A DNA stretch of 30,000 bases from Prorocentrum cordatum (Eukaryota; Sar; Dinophyceae; Prorocentrales; Prorocentraceae). Shown here piece after piece: positions 1 to 7,641 of this stretch (position 1 is the stretch's first letter; each line of letters begins with the position of its first letter). The position numbers and the translations under genes are program-made. The notes below the pieces were generated by a model that saw only the letters and a program-made list of their open reading frames with translations, did no database searches and was not told where the DNA came from. The DNA lies in the NCBI GenBank assembly GCA_963575745.1, contig CAUYUJ010019864.1, positions 1 through 30,000 on the forward strand, written 5' to 3'.

Positions 1-93
1 AGGAGGAGGAGGAGGAGGAGGGACAACACAATGGTGGATCAGGAGCAGGAGGAGGAGGAGGAGGAGGAGGAGGAGGAGGAGGAGGAGGAGGAC
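1..93. repeat. (GGA)n microsatellite, two blocks
   Basis: Nearly pure GGA at 1-22 and 54-92, with a short non-repeat spacer. The tract runs off the left edge of the window. It reads as poly-Gly, poly-Glu or poly-Arg by chance and is not called coding. Confidence 0.95.
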
Positions 94-173
94 ACGAGGA
101 CACCGCCATCACAAGAGTGACATAATCAATTACGCTAAGGCCACCCTCTGAGCATACCCGCGAACGAGACGAC

Positions 174-975
174 TCAGTACAATAACCTCAGCAGAAGGTA
201 CATGAAGAACCCGACAACGAAGTCTATGGAGCGCAAAGCGTTGTCACATAGCGAATCCCTCCAAATTCGATTGGCACCCCAACAAACGAAGCATAACAAG
301 CTAAACTGAAACGGACTTGGCTCGATTCGGCCCTCTCCGCAGGTCAACGGGCTACCTCTCACGTATTTCATAAAGATCGCCTCCTCCGCAGACAGCCTCG
401 CAAGACAGCAACGCAGCCAAACATACCACCCAAACTGTTCATTCCTTCCAGCCGAGCCTTCTGCATCCAACTTGAAACACTGCACGAAGAAAGCGAACCA
501 CAACCACCAAAAGCAACTGAAATACCCTCCCCTGGCGGAGATGGGAGATCCCAGCGTTATAGCTGATGATGTCTGGCTCAAGCTTGACGCACAAAAAATG
601 GAGGCCCCAACACCAGAAACCGAAAGACATACCCTCCCCTGGCGGAGCTGGGAGATGCCCAAACGATAGCTGACGAAATGAGCCCATGCTGAAGCATTCC
701 AAAGCTACACCACATGCAGCCCAAACTGGAGAAGCGGCACCGCGCGAAACCCGTAGTGATACCCACCAGCTTGTTTTGTCTGTGTCCAAAGCCCCGGAAT
801 AATGAAACTTGAAATCGTGAATTCGCTCCCCTTCGTCACCAAGAAAGGCTGGACGATACCGTTGTGAGCAAACGACTCCCAACACGGTCCAGACGCCCTG
901 ATGTCCCCCAAGCGCCGACGAGAAGGCGGGAAGCTGGGCTAGCGCGAGCGAGTAGGAGCCAAAAGATGGTACCAC
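174..975 (-). pseudogene. Decayed PPR-like coding fragment
   Basis: The minus strand carries two diverged copies of one module. One (about 585 to 524) reads KLEPDIISYNAGIS followed by HLRQGR. The other (about 674 to 631) reads VSYRLGISQLRQGR. The phrase KLEPDxISYNAGIS is typical of pentatricopeptide (PPR) repeats in dinoflagellates, where each repeat is 35 residues or 105 bp. Here the copies lie 107 bp apart, so consecutive modules fall in different frames, and no single frame keeps the helical pattern. Intact members of the family bind organelle RNA. This copy cannot, and is read as a pseudogene. It lies just downstream, in sense, of the spliced-leader copy at 994-1015, which suggests a retroposed cDNA. 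The open frame 439-975 reads from near the SL through the first module. The PPR assignment rests on one short phrase plus periodicity, so it is moderate. Confidence 0.45.
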
Positions 976-993
976 GCGCCCCGCCCACCTGTG

Positions 994-1015
994 CTTGAGC
1001 CAAAATGGCTACGGA
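994..1015 (-). other. Complete genomic spliced-leader copy (relic SL)
   Basis: Read on the minus strand, these 22 bases match the conserved dinoflagellate trans-spliced leader at every position. It starts with T (allowed by the D at position 1), then CCGTAGCC, then ATTTTGGCTCAAG. The next minus-strand bases are CACAGG, not the GT donor expected of an SL RNA gene, so this is more likely the 5' end of a retroposed mRNA. Immediately upstream in sense is a long CCT tract, a possible acceptor tract for renewed trans-splicing. A poorer match, CCATCTTTTGGCTC, lies about 20 nt further into the same strand and could be an older relic. Confidence 0.9.
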
Positions 1016-1325
1016 GGAGGAGGAGGAGGAGGAGGGGGAGTAGGAGAAGGAGGAGAAGGATGAAAGGAGGAGGAGGAGGAGGAGGAGGAGGAGGATGGAG
1101 GTGGAAGGTTTGAGGTTGGGTAGGAGGAGGTTGAGAGGCGGAGGGGGCGGAGGCGGAGGAGGAGGAGGGACAGCGCGATGCAGGAGGAGGAGGGGAGGAG
1201 GAGGAGGAGGAGGAGGAGGAGGATGAGGAGGGTGAGGAGGAGAGGATGAGGAGTAGGAGGAGGAGGAGTAGGAGAGGTGGAGGAGGAGGAGGAGGAGAAG
1301 GAGGAGGAGGGGCAACGCGCTGGTG
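1012..1325. repeat. GGA-rich polypurine tract
   Basis: Imperfect GGA with occasional GTA, GAT and GGC on the plus strand, so the minus strand is CCT-rich. It begins right at the SL copy. All frames stay open through it, which creates large spurious ORFs on both strands. Confidence 0.9.
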
Positions 1326-1367
1326 AAGGCCCCCACCCCGCCGTAGGCGCCCTGCGGGAAGAGGCTG
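1326..1367 (+). repeat. Truncated third copy of the 395-bp repeat
   Basis: The stretch GCAACGCGCTGGT followed by AGGCCCCCACCCCGCC matches the start of the non-GGA part of the tandem repeat at 2103-2890. The match ends after about 40 bp. Confidence 0.6.
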
Positions 1368-1373
1368 CTTTCG

Positions 1374-1592
1374 GCCTCGGCCCGTTTCGGCTCTGGCCCC
1401 GTTTGGGCTTCATCGGTCTCTATCGATGTTGGCCCGTTTCGGTCCAGCCCGGTTCGGCTTTGGCCCGGTTTGTCCCCGCCCGTTCCGGCTCCGGCCCGAT
1501 TCGTCTTGGCCCGTTTCGGCTCCGACCTGGTTTCCTCGGCATGTTTCGGCTTCGGTCCGTTTTGTCCCAGCCCGTTTCGGCTTCGGGTGGAG
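1374..1592 (+). repeat. Degenerate short tandem repeat, CCCGTTTCGGCTC type
   Basis: About a dozen diverged units of roughly 15-17 bp built on CCCGTTTCGGCTC/TTGG. No gene is supported. The open plus-strand frames through it are repeat translation. Confidence 0.7.
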
Positions 1593-1604
1593 GCGGAGGA
1601 GATC

Positions 1605-1735
1605 GATGGTTGAGACGAGGAGGACGGGAATGAAGGGAAAGAAGGATATTGATGGTTGAGATCAGGAGGAATGAAGGGAAGGAAGGGTACTGTTGGTTGG
1701 GACCTGGAGGAAGGGACGGAAACGAAGTTAGGCTT
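1605..1735 (+). repeat. Three diverged tandem units of 41-46 bp
   Basis: Units begin GATGGTTGAGA at 1605 and 1651 and GTTGGTTGGGA near 1692. Each continues with a GGAGGA-GGGAATGAAGGGAA-type segment. Confidence 0.7.
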
Positions 1736-1794
1736 CCTGCTGGTGGTCTGGCCTCCCTTGAATCTGCCTTGGCAGGGGAGGCCAGGGGCCTCCA

Positions 1795-2110
1795 GGAGGA
1801 GGAGGCGCCCGAGAGGTGGAGGAGGAGGAGGAGGAGGAGGAGGAGGAGGAGGAGGAGGAGGAGGAGGAGGAGGGGAGAGGAGGATTGAGGATGAGGAGGA
1901 GGCGAATGAGGAGGTGAGTGCAGATAGAGGTGGAGGTGGAGGTCGAGGAGGAGGACAAGGTGGAGGTTGAGGTTGAGGTCGAGGTGGAGGAGGAGGAGGA
2001 GGAGGAGGAGGAGGAGGAGGAGGAGGTGGAGGTGGAGGTGGAGGAGGAGGAGAAGGCGGAGGGGGAGGGAGGTGGAGGAGGTGGAGGAGGAGGAGTAGAG
2101 AGGAGGAGAG
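1795..2110. repeat. GGA/GGT polypurine-rich tract
   Basis: Long GGA runs mixed with GGTGGA and GGTCGA. It merges with the tandem duplication to its right. Confidence 0.9.
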
Positions 2111-2890
2111 GAGGAGGAGGAGGAGGAGGAGGGGCAGGAGGAGGAATATCTCTCTGGTTGTTGAGGAGGAGGACGGGCAACGCGCTGATAGAGGCCCCGA
2201 CCCCGCCTCGGGGGCCCCGCGGGGGCCTGTCAGAGCGAGGGCATGCTCCGCGGGGGGTCCTTCTGTCTGCCGGCACCTTTTGGTGCTGCGGCTTGTGCCA
2301 ATTGCCAGCCTTTGGGGGCCCTCGTGCGATTTGGAAGATGTCGCTGATGCTCCGTCTGCACCCGCACGGCGAGGGGACGTCGTCCTTCGGCAAGAGGCCA
2401 TCGGTATCATCTCTGCGCGAACGATAGCGGGAGAGTTGGGGCAGGGCAGGCAAGACGAGGGGAGTGGGGCCTCCTCTTGGAGGAGGAGGGCGAGAGGAGG
2501 AGGAGGAGGAGGAGGAGGAGGAGGAGGGGCAGGAGGAGTAATATCTCTCTGGTTGAGGAGGAGGAGGGGCAACGCGCTGGTAGAGGCCCCCACCCCGCCT
2601 CGGGGGCCCCGCGGGGACCTGTCAGGGCGAGGGGATGCTCCGCGGGGGGTCCTTCTGTCTGCCGGCACCTTTTGGTGCTCCGGCTTGTGCCAAGTGTCAG
2701 CTTTTGGGGGCCATCGTGCGATTTGGAAGATGTCGCTGATGCTCCGTCTGCACCCGCACGGCGAGGGGACGTCGTCCTTCGGCAAGAGGCCATGTGTATC
2801 ATCTCTGCGCGAACGATAGCGGGAGAGTTGGGGCAGGGCAAGCAAGACGAGGGGAGTGGGGCCTCCTCTTGGAGGAGGAGGACGAGAGGA
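2103..2890. repeat. Tandem duplication, unit about 395 bp
   Basis: Two highly similar copies: ATATCTCTCTGGTTG occurs at 2146 and 2541, exactly 395 bp apart. Each copy is a GGA tract followed by about 300 bp of unique GC-rich sequence and ends CCTCCTCTTGGAGGAGGA. Differences are scattered substitutions plus small GGA length changes. The unique part shows no recognisable protein in any frame. Confidence 0.9.
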
Positions 2891-3005
2891 GGAGGAGGGG
2901 GAGGAGGAGGAGGAGGAGGAGGAGGAGGAGGAGGAGGAGGAGGAGGAGGAGGCGACCGAGACGAGGAGGAGCAGGGAGGAGGAGGAAGAGGGTGAGGAGG
3001 AGGTC
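2876..3005. repeat. (GGA)n tract
   Basis: Close to pure GGA between about 2885 and 2952, then mixed with GAC and GAGCAG. Confidence 0.9.
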
Positions 3006-3408
3006 CAATCCGGCCCCGGTGCCCTCGTGCTCCCCACCACCCGCGGAAGGGGGGACATCGGGCGGATCGAGCGCGCTGTCCGCCACGCGGCCGACTGCGG
3101 GCCGTGCGATACATTCGCGGCCAGATACTTCACGATCCACGTGAAATACATCATGATCTATTGAAGCATCATCAGCATCAGCGTGATGTGCATCACGACC
3201 CACGTGAACATCCTCAAGACCGACGCGACAGACTCATGTACCTACATAAGCCAAACGGCTTATGAAGCCTAGCCACTCTACGTGTCGACGCTCCAGCAAG
3301 CATGCTGAGACCAACTGCAGCCAGAACAACACGGGCGAGAGTAGATACGACTCGAAAGCAAGAGGGGTACCTCATCCGACACGGGCTTCACGCACACCCT
3401 GGCACATT
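3006..3408. other. Region with no supported gene
   Basis: Unique sequence without a recognisable product. CACGA(T/C)CCACGTGAA occurs twice, near 3129 and 3196, each centred on the palindrome CACGTG. Confidence 0.5.
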
Positions 3409-3495
3409 ATGGCCATCGCCACGGCCGCATTCATTATGGCGCCTCTTGCAGGCCAGACAACAGATCCCGACCTACCAGGAAAGGGAGCGGAGTAG
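3409..3495 (+). CDS. Possible N-terminal exon with signal-peptide-like start
   Basis: From the ATG at 3409 the frame reads MAIATAAFIMAPLAGQTTDP. This is a short hydrophobic start with a plausible signal-peptidase site after LAG, and it ends at a stop at 3493-3495. It lies on the same strand as, and about 300 bp upstream of, the better-supported coding block at 3807, with a GAT microsatellite between. It could be the first exon of that gene. Codon bias is weak and the peptide is short, so chance is a real alternative. Confidence 0.2.
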   Translation: MAIATAAFIMAPLAGQTTDPDLPGKGAE

Positions 3496-3499
3496 GACG

Positions 3500-3644
3500 A
3501 GGAGGAGGAGGAGGAAGATGATGAACATGATGATGTTGATGATGATGATGCTGATAATGATGCTGATGATGCTGCTGATGATGATGATGCTGCTGCTGAT
3601 GATGATGATGCTGCTGCTGATGATGATGATGCTGCTGCTGATGC

Positions 3645-3719
<75 letters not shown>

Positions 3720-3753
3720 GAAGGAGGAGGAGGAGGAGGAGGAGGAGGAGGAA
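3500..3753. repeat. (GAT)n microsatellite flanked by GGA
   Basis: GAT-rich from about 3517 to 3719 with GGA tracts on both sides. The left part has a higher-order 21-bp unit of four GAT and three GCT triplets, about three copies. The right part, about 3642-3718, is nearly pure GAT. Reading frames give poly-Met, poly-Asp or poly-His and are artefacts. Confidence 0.95.
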
Positions 3754-3806
3754 GAGGGTACGACAAAGGAGCAACACCGTGGCATTGGCTGAAACTGCCT
3801 GCCCAG

Positions 3807-4100
3807 GCCTTCGTCCTTCAGCCGCGCGTCTACGAAGGCGACTCCGCCTTCTCCTACGACCGGCACGTCTTGCTGGAGAACCGCGACGGGCCTACTGACG
3901 CCCAGCTCCCTGACGCGCTGACTCTGTCTGGCTTCGCGACGGAGGCCATCGGAAATAGGATCGCGAGGAACGTTGCGCCGACCAGGCCACGGAGGCCAAG
4001 GAAGGTTCCCGAGGGCAACCAGGAAGCGGAACGCTACGACTTGGCAGCCGACGAATCCGATTCTCACCGCAGGGGCGAACGGAAGGAGACTTGGGTGTCT
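3807..4100 (+). CDS. Coding block of an unidentified gene
   Basis: The frame starting GCC at 3807 reads AFVLQPRVYEGDSAFSYDRH and continues through LLENRDGPTDAQLPDALTLS. Third codon positions are mostly G or C while the residues include many D, E, N, Y and F, the pattern of real coding sequence in GC-rich dinoflagellate genes. The block is preceded by CTGAAACTGCCTGCCCAG, a good 3' splice site, and the frame is also open further upstream. Downstream it enters the 21-bp repeat array, where the frame breaks. No family is recognised. It may belong with 5408-5617 on the same strand. Existence of coding sequence is fairly secure; boundaries and gene membership are inferred. Confidence 0.5.
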
Positions 4101-4689
4101 GCCGAAGAGTGGCAACACCCAGAAGTACGAGGACCACCAGTGGACCTACGAGGGCCGCCAGCAAAGCTACGAGGGCCACAGCAGAGCTACAAAGGTCACC
4201 CGCAGAACTGCGACGACCACCAGCAGGGCTACGAATGCCTCAGGCAGAGCTGCGAGAGCCACAACCGGAGCTACCGAGGCAACCAGTAGAGCTGCCAGGG
4301 CCACTAGCGGAGCACCAGTGGCCACCAACAGAGCTACTGGGACCACCCGCAGAGCAACGACTTCCACATATATAATTTCGCGGACAACGCGCGAAACTGC
4401 GAGGACCACCGGCGGCCCCATTAGGACCGCCAGCAGAGCTACGCGGGCCACCAAAAGGAGATTCGAGGGCGACCAGCGCAGCCACTAGAGCCACCCGCAG
4501 AGTTTCGAGGACCACCAGCAGGGCTTCGAGGGCCAGACGCAGATTCTTGAAAGCAGCACGCAGAACTACGAGGGCCACCTGCAGAGCCACTTGGACCACC
4601 AGCACAACATTGCGAGGGCCGCCAGCCGAGTGTCGCCTGCCACAGGAAGAGCTACGCGGGCCACCAGCCGAACTTCGAGGGCCGCAAGT

Positions 4690-4751
4690 AGGATTGCAAA
4701 AAAGGATTGCAATCCTTCGTTCGAAGGATTGCAATCCTTTTTTGCAATCCT
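4690..4751. repeat. 62-bp palindrome with perfect 30-bp arms
   Basis: Arms 4690-4719 and 4722-4751 are exact reverse complements separated by TT. Each arm contains AGGATTGCAA and GGATTGCAATCC. It lies inside the 21-bp repeat array, so it is an insertion or a rearrangement product. Confidence 0.97.
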
Positions 4752-4822
4752 TCGTGCAAGTAGGTTTTTTTTTGCAATCCTTCGTTCAAGGGAGGTTTTT
4801 TTGTTTTTTTGTTTTTTTGGAA
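4752..4822 (+). repeat. Extra copies of the palindrome arm plus T-rich block
   Basis: The arm word TTGCAATCCTTCGT recurs near 4742 and 4775, each time followed by CAAG and a T run. The block ends with three T7G-like units (about 4795-4820). Normal 21-bp repeats resume at about 4827. Confidence 0.8.
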
Positions 4823-5356
4823 TCCAACGAGGGCCACCAGCAGAGACACCTGCAGAGCCTCTAGGGACACCGGCGCTGTTACTTGGACCACCCAGAAAGC
4901 TACGTCAGCCACAAGCAGAACTTCAAGGGCAACGCGCAGAGCTGCGAGGGCCACCGGCGCAGCTACGGGGGCCACAAGCAGAGGCGCAGCCACGAAGACC
5001 AGCGGCAAAGCTACGATGGCCACAAGGAGAGCTACCTGGGCAGAGCGCAGAGCTGCGAGAGAAACAACAAGAATTGCAAGGGCCACCATAATAGGCACGA
5101 GGACCACCAGCAAAACCACGAGGACCACACACAGCTACCCGGAGCATGTCCGGAGCAGCCAGAGCTACGAGGGCCACTGGCGCAGCTACACGGGCAACCA
5201 GAAGGGGCGCCAGCAAAGCTACGATGACTTCATGCATAGCTACGTTAGCAACAAGTCGAACTCCTAGTGCAGACAGCGCGGCTCGTCGGACACCTCGAGC
5301 CAAGCCTGAACGGCCAGGAGGGGGCTATGGGCCCGTACGACGCGAACGGTGCGCGA

Positions 5357-5407
5357 TTTTTTTTTTTGTTTTTTTTTTTTTTTTTTGTTTTTTTTTCTCC
5401 CGCGGAG
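5357..5407 (+). promoter_or_regulatory. Poly-T tract and candidate 3' splice site
   Basis: About 40 T residues with single G interruptions, then CTCCCGCGGAG. The AG at 5406-5407 precedes a clear coding block. The whole fits a polypyrimidine tract and acceptor for an intron covering the minisatellite. Confidence 0.5.
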
Positions 5408-5617
5408 GCTCCACCGACATCTGCGTCCGAGTAGGCAACCCGGAGATGTTTGGCGATTGCCCCAAGAAGAAGCTCAGCACAGAGTTCTGTGCCGAAGCTC
5501 GCACCGTGTGGTACGGCGACATGATGCTCAACGATTTCGTACTCGAGAGGACATACGCTCTGGCAACCGCCGAGGGGCAACCAGGCGTCGCCGCCTTCCC
5601 CGAGCTGTCGTTCAACG
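5408..5617 (+). CDS. Internal exon of an unidentified gene
   Basis: Reads ICVRVGNPEMFGDCPKKKL, then TEFCAEARTVWYGDMMLNDF and VLERTYALATAEGQPGVAAF, ending PELSFNG. Third positions are about three-quarters G or C, with diverse residues. It is bounded by AG after a poly-T tract and by a GTGAGG donor at 5618. The exon is 210 nt, a multiple of three. Three cysteines are visible but no known domain. Same strand as 3807-4100; a shared gene is plausible but unproven. Confidence 0.6.
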
Positions 5618-5655
5618 GTGAGGCGGCGTCCGACACATCGTGCGACCGGAGCAAG

Positions 5656-5810
5656 GCGCATACTACAAGGACTACCCGAGCGAACCGCACAGACCTGCCT
5701 GTGCGAAGACGGGGGCAACGGCGACACGGGCCGGCCTGAAAACTGGGACGAACACCGCGGATACCACGTGCATTACCTCTACCGGGCGGCCCCGCCGCTC
5801 TGCTTCCTCC
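5656..5810 (+). pseudogene. Frameshifted continuation of the 5408 coding block
   Basis: Two further coding-like pieces follow in other frames. AYYKDYPSEPHR (5658-5693) is followed by TCLCEDGGNGDTGRPENW and DEHRGYHVHYLYR (5693-5790). A splice of 5618-5655 (GT...AG, 38 nt) would join the first piece in phase after PELSFNG, but such an intron is very short. The change between the two pieces needs an indel near 5692. Codon bias supports former coding. The frame runs into a CCT microsatellite. Decay, a tiny intron or sequence error are all possible. Confidence 0.4.
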
Positions 5811-5811
5811 T

Positions 5812-6067
5812 TTTTCCCTCCTCCTCCTTTCCCCTCCTCCTTTCCCCTCCTCCTGCTCCCCCTCCTCCTCCTCCTCCTCCTTTCCCCTCCTCCTCCGCCT
5901 CCTCCTCCTCCGCCCCCCCTTCTCTCCTCCTCCTCCTCCTCCTCCGCCTCCCTCTCTCCTCCCCCCCCCTCCTCCTCCCTCCTCCTCCTCCTCCTCCTCC
6001 TCCTCCTCCTCCTCCTCCTCCTCCTCCTCCCCCTCCTCCTCCTCCTCCTCCTCCTCCTCCTCCTCCT
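5812..6067. repeat. (CCT)n polypyrimidine tract
   Basis: Imperfect from 5812, nearly pure CTC from about 5970 to 6067. It faces the GGA tract at 6232-6360, so the two form a potential inverted repeat around a GC-rich spacer of about 165 bp with no recognisable gene. Confidence 0.95.
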
Positions 6068-6231
6068 GAGTCCACCCTCCTTCTCTCCCCCCTCTTGGCA
6101 ACGTCCTGCGGGCGGCTGCCTGCGGGCCCCGCGGCGCGCAGCGACGGTCGCCGCCCGTGGGGCGGCAGCTGCGCGCGCGGCGCGGGCGGGGATCGCGTCG
6201 TGGCGCTGCGGCAGCATTTGGGGGAGAGGGT

Positions 6232-6360
6232 GGGCGGGGGAGGAGGAGGCGGAGGATGAAAAGGAGGTGGGAGGAGGAGGTAGAGGAGGAGGGGTAGGAG
6301 GAGGGGAGGAGGAGGAGGAGGAGGAGGAGGAGGAGGAGGAGGAGGAGGAGGAGGAGGAGA
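6232..6360. repeat. (GGA)n polypurine tract
   Basis: Pure GGA from about 6306 to 6359. Complement of the CCT tract to its left. Confidence 0.95.
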
Positions 6361-6407
6361 AATGTAAAGTCCTGATCCTCGAGCGTCCGCTCGCCTCCCG
6401 CGCCCTC

Positions 6408-6531
6408 CTTCATCCTTTGCCTCCTCCTCTTTCTCCTCCACCTCTTCCTCTTCCTCCTCCTCCTCTTCCTCCCCCTCCTCCTCTTCATCCCCATCATCAT
6501 CGTCATCATCCTCATCCTCATCCTCATCATC
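6408..6531 (+). repeat. Pyrimidine-rich CTT/CCT then CAT tract abutting an SL relic
   Basis: CTCCTCTT-type sequence changes to CATCATCATCGTCATCATC and CTCATC units and ends exactly at the SL relic. It could serve as an acceptor tract for trans-splicing. Confidence 0.8.
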
Positions 6532-6554
6532 GGCTCAAGCCATTTGGGCTCGAG
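6532..6554 (+). other. Decayed tandem spliced-leader relic
   Basis: GGCTCAAG (6532-6539), the last eight bases of the dinoflagellate SL, is followed directly by CCATTTGGGCTCGAG (6540-6554). The latter matches SL bases 8-22 (CCATTTTGGCTCAAG) at 13 of 15 positions. A junction ...CAAG/CCATTTT... is what results when an mRNA is retroposed and the new copy is trans-spliced again at the AG inside the old SL. It marks the 5' end of the retrotransposon that follows. Confidence 0.75.
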
Positions 6555-6669
6555 GGTGTCCTTGAGGGGCGTGGTTTGTGCAGCCCTCGCCGAGGGGTTG
6601 TGGTTCGGCCGAAGTTTCTCTCTCTGACCCCTTACTTACACCTTCTTAGTATCAGAGTGTTATCGCAGG

Positions 6670-7590
6670 ATGGCGAAAAGGGTCGCATCTGTTCTCAACG
6701 CAGCTGATTTGCTGGATGGATCGGATATGGAAGAAGAAGAGGAGAATGTCTCTGCAGGATTTATTCAAGTTGTGTTCCGGTACTCACCGCTGTGTACGAA
6801 ACGTTCAGAATGAAACTCGTGAGGCGAAGCAGGTTGACACCGAGGCCTAGACGGAGACGGCTGCAGCAAGGAAGGACGCATCAGAAGCGTTGAAGGTGGC
6901 GAGGGAAACTCTCTCGGCCGCCAAACTAGACATTGCATCTACTGTTCCTGGTAGTATGGGTGGTGGCTCGCACGTCAACGGCAGTTCGGCGGGTGGCCCC
7001 TTCAAGGCCAGTTTCGTGGAGATCAAGGCGTCAGCGAGTTCGATGACTTCGGGAGGCCCGCGGATCGCTCATGTCTCCTTGGCTCTGAGGCCAAGGCTTA
7101 CCTCCTGAGCTTGAAGTAGGGCTTGGAACAGAAAGAACCGGACAAAGTGGATTGGGAACTTTCTATTCAGAAGGCCGAGCGGCAGGAGCTGAATGCTAAA
7201 CTATTGTTGGTATTGAGTGAGGCTGCGAGGGATGAGCGCAACAATGGCGCTTGGGGTCTCCGCTCTTCGCTCATGAAGATGTTCGATGAGGGCCGCTTGC
7301 ACATGCTCAAAGGCAAGCGCGTCTTCTCTGGAGTCGAGGTGGCGCCCGACCGCAGGCAGTTCCACACTGCGGGAGGCAAGGCCACACGCTTTCTCCTGGA
7401 GCAGGGCCTGCGGAAAGACCAGTTCCAAATCTTGTGGAGCAAGACGCCCCTGGTCGTCAGGCTGAAGATGGATGAGATCAAGACGCTCGCGCTGTGGTCT
7501 CCTGCGGAGGGATGGCAGGTCTATGCGGAGGTGCTCAAGAATATTAAGGACTCGCTCACGCCGCCGATGATGGTCGAGGCCTGCCGCTGA
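6670..7590 (+). pseudogene. Retrotransposon ORF1-like region, frameshifted
   Basis: The ATG at 6670 opens MAKRVASVLNAADLLDGSDM plus an acidic EEEEE run and stops at 6811. Coding continues in other frames: ETAAARKDASEALKVARETL near 6850-6920, a helical, charged, possibly coiled-coil stretch. Another stretch (7123-7590) contains KVDWELSIQKAERQELNAKL and MFDEGRLHMLKGKRVFSGVE. At least two frameshifts and a TAG near 6849 break it. It sits directly upstream of the endonuclease in the normal place for ORF1, which in LINEs binds the element RNA. No zinc knuckle or RRM is visible. Role is inferred from position. Confidence 0.5.
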
Positions 7591-7641
7591 TCTTCCCGTT
7601 CTGTATCCTCGAGAAGGACGTTCTCTTCTGCCTGGAGTTCG

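Larger units (their letters stand above)
4110..5250 (+). repeat. Degenerate 21-bp minisatellite reading as heptapeptides
   Basis: Units resemble AGCTACGAGGGCCACCAGCA with one more base. In the right frame they read as heptads such as SYEGHQQ. Locally the heptad stays in phase: QKYEDHQWTYEGRQQSYEGH in frame 1 near 4113-4170, QQSYKGHPQNCDDHQQGY in frame 0 near 4182-4240, and a run of roughly sixteen units in frame 2 from about 4893 to 5130 (ESYVSHK, QSCEGHR, RSYGGHK, QSYDGHK). Between these runs the frame shifts repeatedly and stops occur. This is either a former repeat domain of the gene with blocks at 3807 and 5408, or an intronic minisatellite that happens to be open. About 50 units can be traced, interrupted at 4690-4822. 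Confidence 0.7.

Noticed and set aside
571-585. A third spliced-leader-like word, TGGCTCAAG
   Set aside because: It is part of the reverse of the KLEPD codons in the PPR-like module and lacks the rest of the SL.
994-1015. Functional SL RNA gene
   Set aside because: No GT donor after the leader and no recognisable Sm site; the downstream sequence is protein-like.
836-3154. 772-codon minus-strand open frame
   Set aside because: It is open only because CCT tracts and the 395-bp duplication lack stops. Long Pro, Ser and Leu homopolymers and no motif.
3434-3777. Poly-His, poly-Ile and poly-Ser ORFs
   Set aside because: Frames of a GAT/ATC microsatellite.
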